The position numbers and the translations under genes are program-made. From JAWOJB01 sp046484325 (GTDB lineage Bacteria; Actinomycetota; Acidimicrobiia; Spongiisociales; ZC4RG35): a DNA stretch of 35,675 nucleotides. Where the stretch lies: contig JAWOJB010000022.1 in assembly GCA_046484325.1 (NCBI GenBank), positions 1-35,675 on the forward strand. The letters run 5' to 3'. Positions 33,068 to 35,675 of this stretch are shown here, piece by piece; position 1 is the stretch's first letter; each line of letters starts with the position of its first letter. The notes under the pieces are model-generated. The model made no database searches. It was not told the origin of the DNA and saw only the letters and a program-made list of their open reading frames with translations.

Positions 33068-34036
33068 CTACGCCTCCATCGAAATCACCACGTTCCCCAC
33101 CTTCTCGCCGGTCGCAACGTACCGGAACGCATCCACGATGCCGTCGAACGGGTACGTCCGATCGTGGAGCGGACGGAACTCGCCGGCTTCCATCAGCCCC
33201 CGGAAGAACCGGACTCGCTCCTGGCTGTGGGTGGGCAGCGCTATCGCGACACGGTGGTCGCCCGCGAAGCGTGACCACAATGCCAGCGGAAGGTTGCGCC
33301 ACCCGGGACCTGCATCGCTCGCCACATAGACCCCGCCCGGCACGATGGCCTGCTTCCACGTCCGGTACGTCGTCTTCCCCACCGCGTCGAAGACGATGTC
33401 GTAGAGAGCACCCGGGGGCGGGAGGGTGTCGGCGGTGTAGTCGACCACATGGGCGGCGCCGAGCGTCCGGACCAGGTTGACGTGCTCGGTGGCGCACACG
33501 GCCGTCACTTCGGCGTCGAAATGGGCCGCCAGCTGCACCGCAGCAGATCCGATCGCACCAGTTGCCCCATAGACCAGAACGCGCTTCCCCGGCTCCTCGA
33601 TGCCACCGAGACGCAAGTTGGACAAGGCGTAAGAAGCTCCCTCGTTGCCCGGTGCGGCGTCCTCGAAGTCGAAACCGACCGGCATATCGGCGATGAGCCG
33701 GTCATCACGCACGGCCTTGTATTCGGCGTGGCAACCGAACCGGGCGTCGTCGGAGCCGAATACTCGCTCCCCCACCGCGAACCCGGTCACGTCGTCGCCC
33801 ACAGCCTCGACCACGCCAGCGAACTCGTTTCCCAGAACGGGGTGCTTCGGTCTGGTCAGTCCGTAGAACAGACGGGCTATCGGAGGCGAGCCGGTGAGAA
33901 CGCCGAGGTCGGTTCGGTTGACCGTCGTGGCGTGGATGCGAACAAGCACCTCGTCGGGGGCCGGCAACGGTACCGGCAGGTCGACGAGACGGATCACGTC
34001 CGGCGATCCATACCGCTCAGCGATCGCAGCTCTCAC
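33068..34036 (-). CDS. Quinone oxidoreductase-like NAD(P)-dependent dehydrogenase (MDR superfamily)
   Basis: A 322-aa medium-chain dehydrogenase/reductase. The N-terminal GroES-like domain has HATTVNRTDLGVLTG and GNEFAGVVEAVGDDV; the Rossmann fold has VYGATGAIGSAAVQLA. Catalytic zinc ligands are missing, which fits the quinone oxidoreductase (QOR) group rather than zinc alcohol dehydrogenases. It probably reduces quinones or enones with NADPH; the natural substrate is unknown. GTG at 34036 has a -10-like TACGAT 8 bases upstream, suggesting a leaderless mRNA. The frame continues upstream through unrelated sequence. A perfect palindrome overlaps the predicted -35 region. Confidence 0.9.
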   Translation of the reverse strand: MRAAIAERYGSPDVIRLVDLPVPLPAPDEVLVRIHATTVNRTDLGVLTGSPPIARLFYGLTRPKHPVLGNEFAGVVEAVGDDVTGFAVGERVFGSDDARFGCHAEYKAVRDDRLIADMPVGFDFEDAAPGNEGASYALSNLRLGGIEEPGKRVLVYGATGAIGSAAVQLAAHFDAEVTAVCATEHVNLVRTLGAAHVVDYTADTLPPPGALYDIVFDAVGKTTYRTWKQAIVPGGVYVASDAGPGWRNLPLALWSRFAGDHRVAIALPTHSQERVRFFRGLMEAGEFRPLHDRTYPFDGIVDAFRYVATGEKVGNVVISMEA

Positions 34037-34044
34037 TGCGAACG

Positions 34045-34089
34045 ATCGTAGACACCTAACCAACCGGTGAACCGGACCCGGTTCACCGG
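34045..34089 (-). promoter_or_regulatory. Promoter and palindromic operator of the QOR-like gene
   Basis: Minus-strand TACGAT (34050-34045) is the candidate -10. The sequence 34064-34089 is a perfect inverted repeat: CCGGTGAACCGG, 2-base spacer, CCGGTTCACCGG. It covers the expected -35 position, so a dimeric repressor (TetR- or MarR-like) bound there would block transcription. No regulator gene is adjacent. Confidence 0.6.
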
Positions 34090-34196
34090 CGAATTGCGCC
34101 TTGATCGGACTGGTCGATGGGGTGGCGCCGGTACGGGGGCGAGATCGGTTCGGTCCAGGCCGATCGAGGTCCCGAAGACCGTCCGTTGGTCGATGG

Positions 34197-34310
34197 CTAC
34201 CCGGGTGGGATGTTGTAGTTGTTGCTGAACAGGTTGGTCGGATCCCACTGCGTCTTGAACTGGACGAGCCGGTCGAAGTTTCCTCCGTAGGCGGCCGGCA
34301 GGCGTCCATC
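34197..34310 (-). pseudogene. 3' remnant of a berberine-bridge-type FAD oxidoreductase
   Basis: The minus-strand segment ending in a TAG at 34197 reads AAYGGNFDRLVQFKTQWDPT then NLFSNNYNIPPG. This is the signature end of the BBE domain of FAD-linked oxidases (usual form YGPNYARLVALKxKYDPxNLF). The upstream ~400 residues of such a protein are not found in any frame. The remnant is therefore a decayed 3' end. The rest of 34311-34602 shows no recognisable gene. Confidence 0.65.
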
Positions 34311-34602
34311 CTCGTTCCTGACGCGCAATCGCCCTGATTCGGTCCACACGAGTTCTTCGATGTCGTCCGCCGTGCAGCGTGGCTGGACCGACATTGAGGG
34401 CTGGGGCGGCGAGATTGACGTTGGTGAACCGGAGGCAATCCGCGTGAGCACGCCGATCTTGTTGCTGCCGCGTTCGAAAAGGCCGGCATCGCCGGCCACC
34501 CGCGACTGATTGGGCAACGACTGGCATCGAGCCTGTTCCCTTGCTCAATGAAGTGTCGGGATCTCGTGTCGAGGGCGAGACCGACGGGAGACGGGAACCT
34601 CC

Positions 34603-34631
34603 TTGACACGGCCTGCGGCACTATCGAACAT
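34603..34631 (+). promoter_or_regulatory. Candidate promoter of the DUF1059 gene
   Basis: TTGACA (34603-34608) is a consensus -35. At a 17-base spacing the -10 would be GAACAT (34626-34631), a weak match, seven bases before the ATG at 34639; TATCGA at 34622 is closer to consensus but too near. The promoter would give a nearly leaderless mRNA. Confidence 0.35.
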
Positions 34632-34638
34632 CGGCGGC

Positions 34639-34824
34639 ATGTTCGAATTCGTCTGCGACCGGATCATTCCCGGGTGCACCCACAAGGAGAGCGGGGACAC
34701 GGTAGAAGAGGTCAGGGAGTTGGCGCGGACACACCTGCACGAGCACCACGGCATGGAATACCTGGACGAGTCCTGGGAGCAGCGGCTCGGCAGTGCCATC
34801 GTCCTGGGCGGCATGCGCCCCTGA
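34639..34824 (+). CDS. DUF1059 small protein
   Basis: A 61-aa cytosolic protein with two Cys (C5 and C11) in FVCDRIIPGCTHKESGD followed by an amphipathic helix TVEEVRELARTHLHEHHG. This is the DUF1059 family, widespread in actinobacteria and of unknown function; the Cys/His content suggests metal binding. ATG at 34639 is taken because it gives the family start; an in-frame TTG at 34603 would use bases of the -35 element. Confidence 0.8.
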   Translation: MFEFVCDRIIPGCTHKESGDTVEEVRELARTHLHEHHGMEYLDESWEQRLGSAIVLGGMRP

Positions 34825-35210
34825 GGTGACGCCAGACGATCCGAAAGCACCGCTCCCGACACGAGGTCTAGGACACTCCTCCAGGCGGGGCCCGACCATC
34901 CTCGAACCGGCAGATCGAGCGCATTGGGCTCAATGAGCTCACCACGGTCAGTGTTCGCTGAGGGGCTGGGGAGGTAGCGCACGAGGTGCCTGATTGAGAC
35001 TGGGGGCGCGTTGCGGGGTGTTCCCGTAGCGTCGAGGCGCCAGCCGGTTGGCTCTTGAAGTGCCTGCCGCCCTCTCTTGGGTTGGCTTTCTAGCGAGGTG
35101 CCTGCCGGTTGGTGTCCTCGGCCGTGGCGTGGCTCGAAAGAGGCGAGAGCACATCGACCCGAATCAGGCTTGCGCGCTGCGGTCTCCGTCGCCGACAGAA
35201 AGCGCACGCA
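34825..35210. other. Noncoding stretch with short direct repeats, upstream of an IS110 fragment
   Basis: I see no gene here. Three copies of GARGTGCCTG occur at 34983, 35057 and 35095, and GCCAGCCGGTTGGC near 35040 can form a short hairpin. Because the truncated IS110 transposase begins at 35211, the last ~200 bases could be the left noncoding end of that element, where IS110 elements encode a structured guide (bridge) RNA. This is a positional inference, and the region may have decayed. Confidence 0.3.
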
Positions 35211-35340
35211 ATGATGATGATCGGGCTCGACCCTCACAAGGGGTCACACACGGCAGTGGTTGTTGACGATCGTGAGGTGGTGATCGACGAGATCCGGCTG
35301 AGAGCGTCGACCGGCCAGGCAGGTGACGCCGCCTGGTTAC
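35211..35340 (+). pseudogene. IS110-family transposase, truncated N-terminus
   Basis: Translation from ATG at 35211 gives MMMIGLDPHKGSHTAVVVDD followed by REVVIDEIRLRAS, the N-terminal RuvC-like (DEDD) strand of IS110 transposases, with the first catalytic Asp in GLDPHK. Similarity ends near 35340, where the lipoprotein gene on the other strand ends. The frame remains open to the window edge, but the later residues are the antisense of that gene and not transposase-like. The element is therefore a 5' fragment cut by a deletion or rearrangement. Confidence 0.75.
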
Positions 35341-35627
35341 GGCGCCAGCGAGCCGAGTCTCATTCCGACAACCAATCGGGCTTGTTCGCCGATGAATGCG
35401 GCCGTGGAGAGGCCACTCTCGAGCCCGCCCTCTTCGAAGCTGACCGTGAGCAGCCTTATCGACCCCTCGATCTCGGCCGGGGTGCAGCCGGCCGCCACCG
35501 GGCTCAGGGCGAGACACGCAGCAACCGTGAATCTGCGAATGCGCGCTCTCCTGGCAAGCCGAGCCTTGCAGCCCTCTATCGTCGTAGGTGCCTCGCCAGG
35601 CCCGTTCGACCGGTCGAGCGGACTCAT
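35337..35627 (-). CDS. Small putative lipoprotein
   Basis: A 96-aa protein with a long polar N-terminus (about 30 residues), then RRFTVAACLALSPVAAGC, a signal segment whose VAAGC fits a lipobox with C48 as the lipidated residue. The mature part is about 49 residues (EIEGSIRLLTVSFEEGGLES) with no known domain and may be a fragment, as the C-terminus abuts the IS110 junction. AAGGGG lies about 9 bases before the ATG at 35627. A secreted enzyme cut short by the insertion is an alternative reading. Confidence 0.5.
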   Translation of the reverse strand: MSPLDRSNGPGEAPTTIEGCKARLARRARIRRFTVAACLALSPVAAGCTPAEIEGSIRLLTVSFEEGGLESGLSTAAFIGEQARLVVGMRLGSLAP

Positions 35628-35635
35628 GTCTCTGA

Positions 35636-35659
35636 CCCCTTGACCGTCCCGGTCAGGGG
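35636..35659. repeat. Inverted repeat at the window edge
   Basis: CCCCTTGACCG and CGGTCAGGGG pair with one bulged T around a 3-base loop, just upstream of the lipoprotein ATG on the minus strand. It may be the end of a neighbouring gene's terminator or an operator. Confidence 0.35.
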
Positions 35660-35675
35660 AGAGCCATCGTTCGTG

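Noticed and set aside
32409..33329. Plus-strand open frame across the ParB pseudogene and the QOR-like 3' end
   Set aside because: Composition is random-looking and the opposite strand has recognisable protein segments.
34037..34052. Second LexA box near the QOR-like promoter (CGAACGATCGTAG)
   Set aside because: Only one half-site matches; the other is GTAGA instead of GTTCG. Palindromicity is lost, so it is likely chance.
34948..35154. A 68-codon minus-strand open frame in the noncoding stretch
   Set aside because: Arg/Pro-rich, no ribosome binding site, no known motif; probably a chance frame.
35211..35675. A 155-codon open frame from the IS110 start to the window end as an intact gene
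   Set aside because: Transposase similarity stops near 35340; the remainder is antisense to the lipoprotein gene and open only by chance.

Overview
The window is high-GC DNA from an actinobacterium. Three things support this: (i) a mycothiol synthase (MshD), a phosphatidylinositol-phosphate synthase and a PimA/PatA-type pair, all hallmarks of actinobacterial redox and lipid metabolism; (ii) a minus-strand block relA-apt-secF-secD-yajC-tgt-queA-ruvB-ruvA-ruvC-yebC-pdxT-pdxS-pimA-patA-pgsA whose order, from memory, closely follows the M. tuberculosis Rv2583c-Rv2614c neighbourhood, with thrS close by; (iii) frequent GTG starts, 4-base stop/start overlaps and leaderless-type promoters. The class cannot be fixed from the sequence alone; an early-branching group such as Acidimicrobiia is my guess.

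Region 1 (1-14911, minus strand) is housekeeping: the stringent-response enzyme, adenine salvage, the SecDF-YajC translocon accessory, queuosine tRNA modification, RuvABC Holliday-junction processing, YebC, PLP synthase (PdxS/PdxT) and the start of phosphatidylinositol mannoside synthesis. Most genes are separated by 0-10 bases or overlap, so translation is probably coupled. Region 2 (14991-18345, plus) holds an EF-G paralogue and citrate synthase, closed by a perfect 22-bp-stem hairpin that also faces the convergent thrS unit. Region 3 (18427-23957) has a small membrane protein, thrS, an APH-fold protein that has lost its catalytic Asp, a zinc-ribbon microprotein, mshD and a patatin-like hydrolase.

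Region 4 (24049-28920) holds a three-gene secretion cassette: two exported proteins of unknown function and a SipW/ER-type Ser-His signal peptidase. It is followed by a CPA2 antiporter fused to a stress-protein domain, and by an ECF sigma factor with a membrane-anchored partner. Region 5 (29011-35675) is accessory and partly decayed: a DUF222-HNH endonuclease gene under a perfect LexA (SOS) box, a SnoaL-like protein, a kinase-less sensor-type membrane protein, a frameshifted ParB-like pseudogene, a quinone-oxidoreductase-like gene with a palindromic operator, a berberine-bridge-enzyme remnant, a DUF1059 protein, a truncated IS110 transposase and a small lipoprotein.

I saw no rRNA, tRNA or CRISPR array. 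The most notable signals are the LexA-controlled HNH gene, the SipW-type secretion cassette, the inactive-looking APH protein next to a zinc-ribbon microprotein and mshD, and the IS110 fragment whose upstream noncoding end could retain a guide-RNA region.
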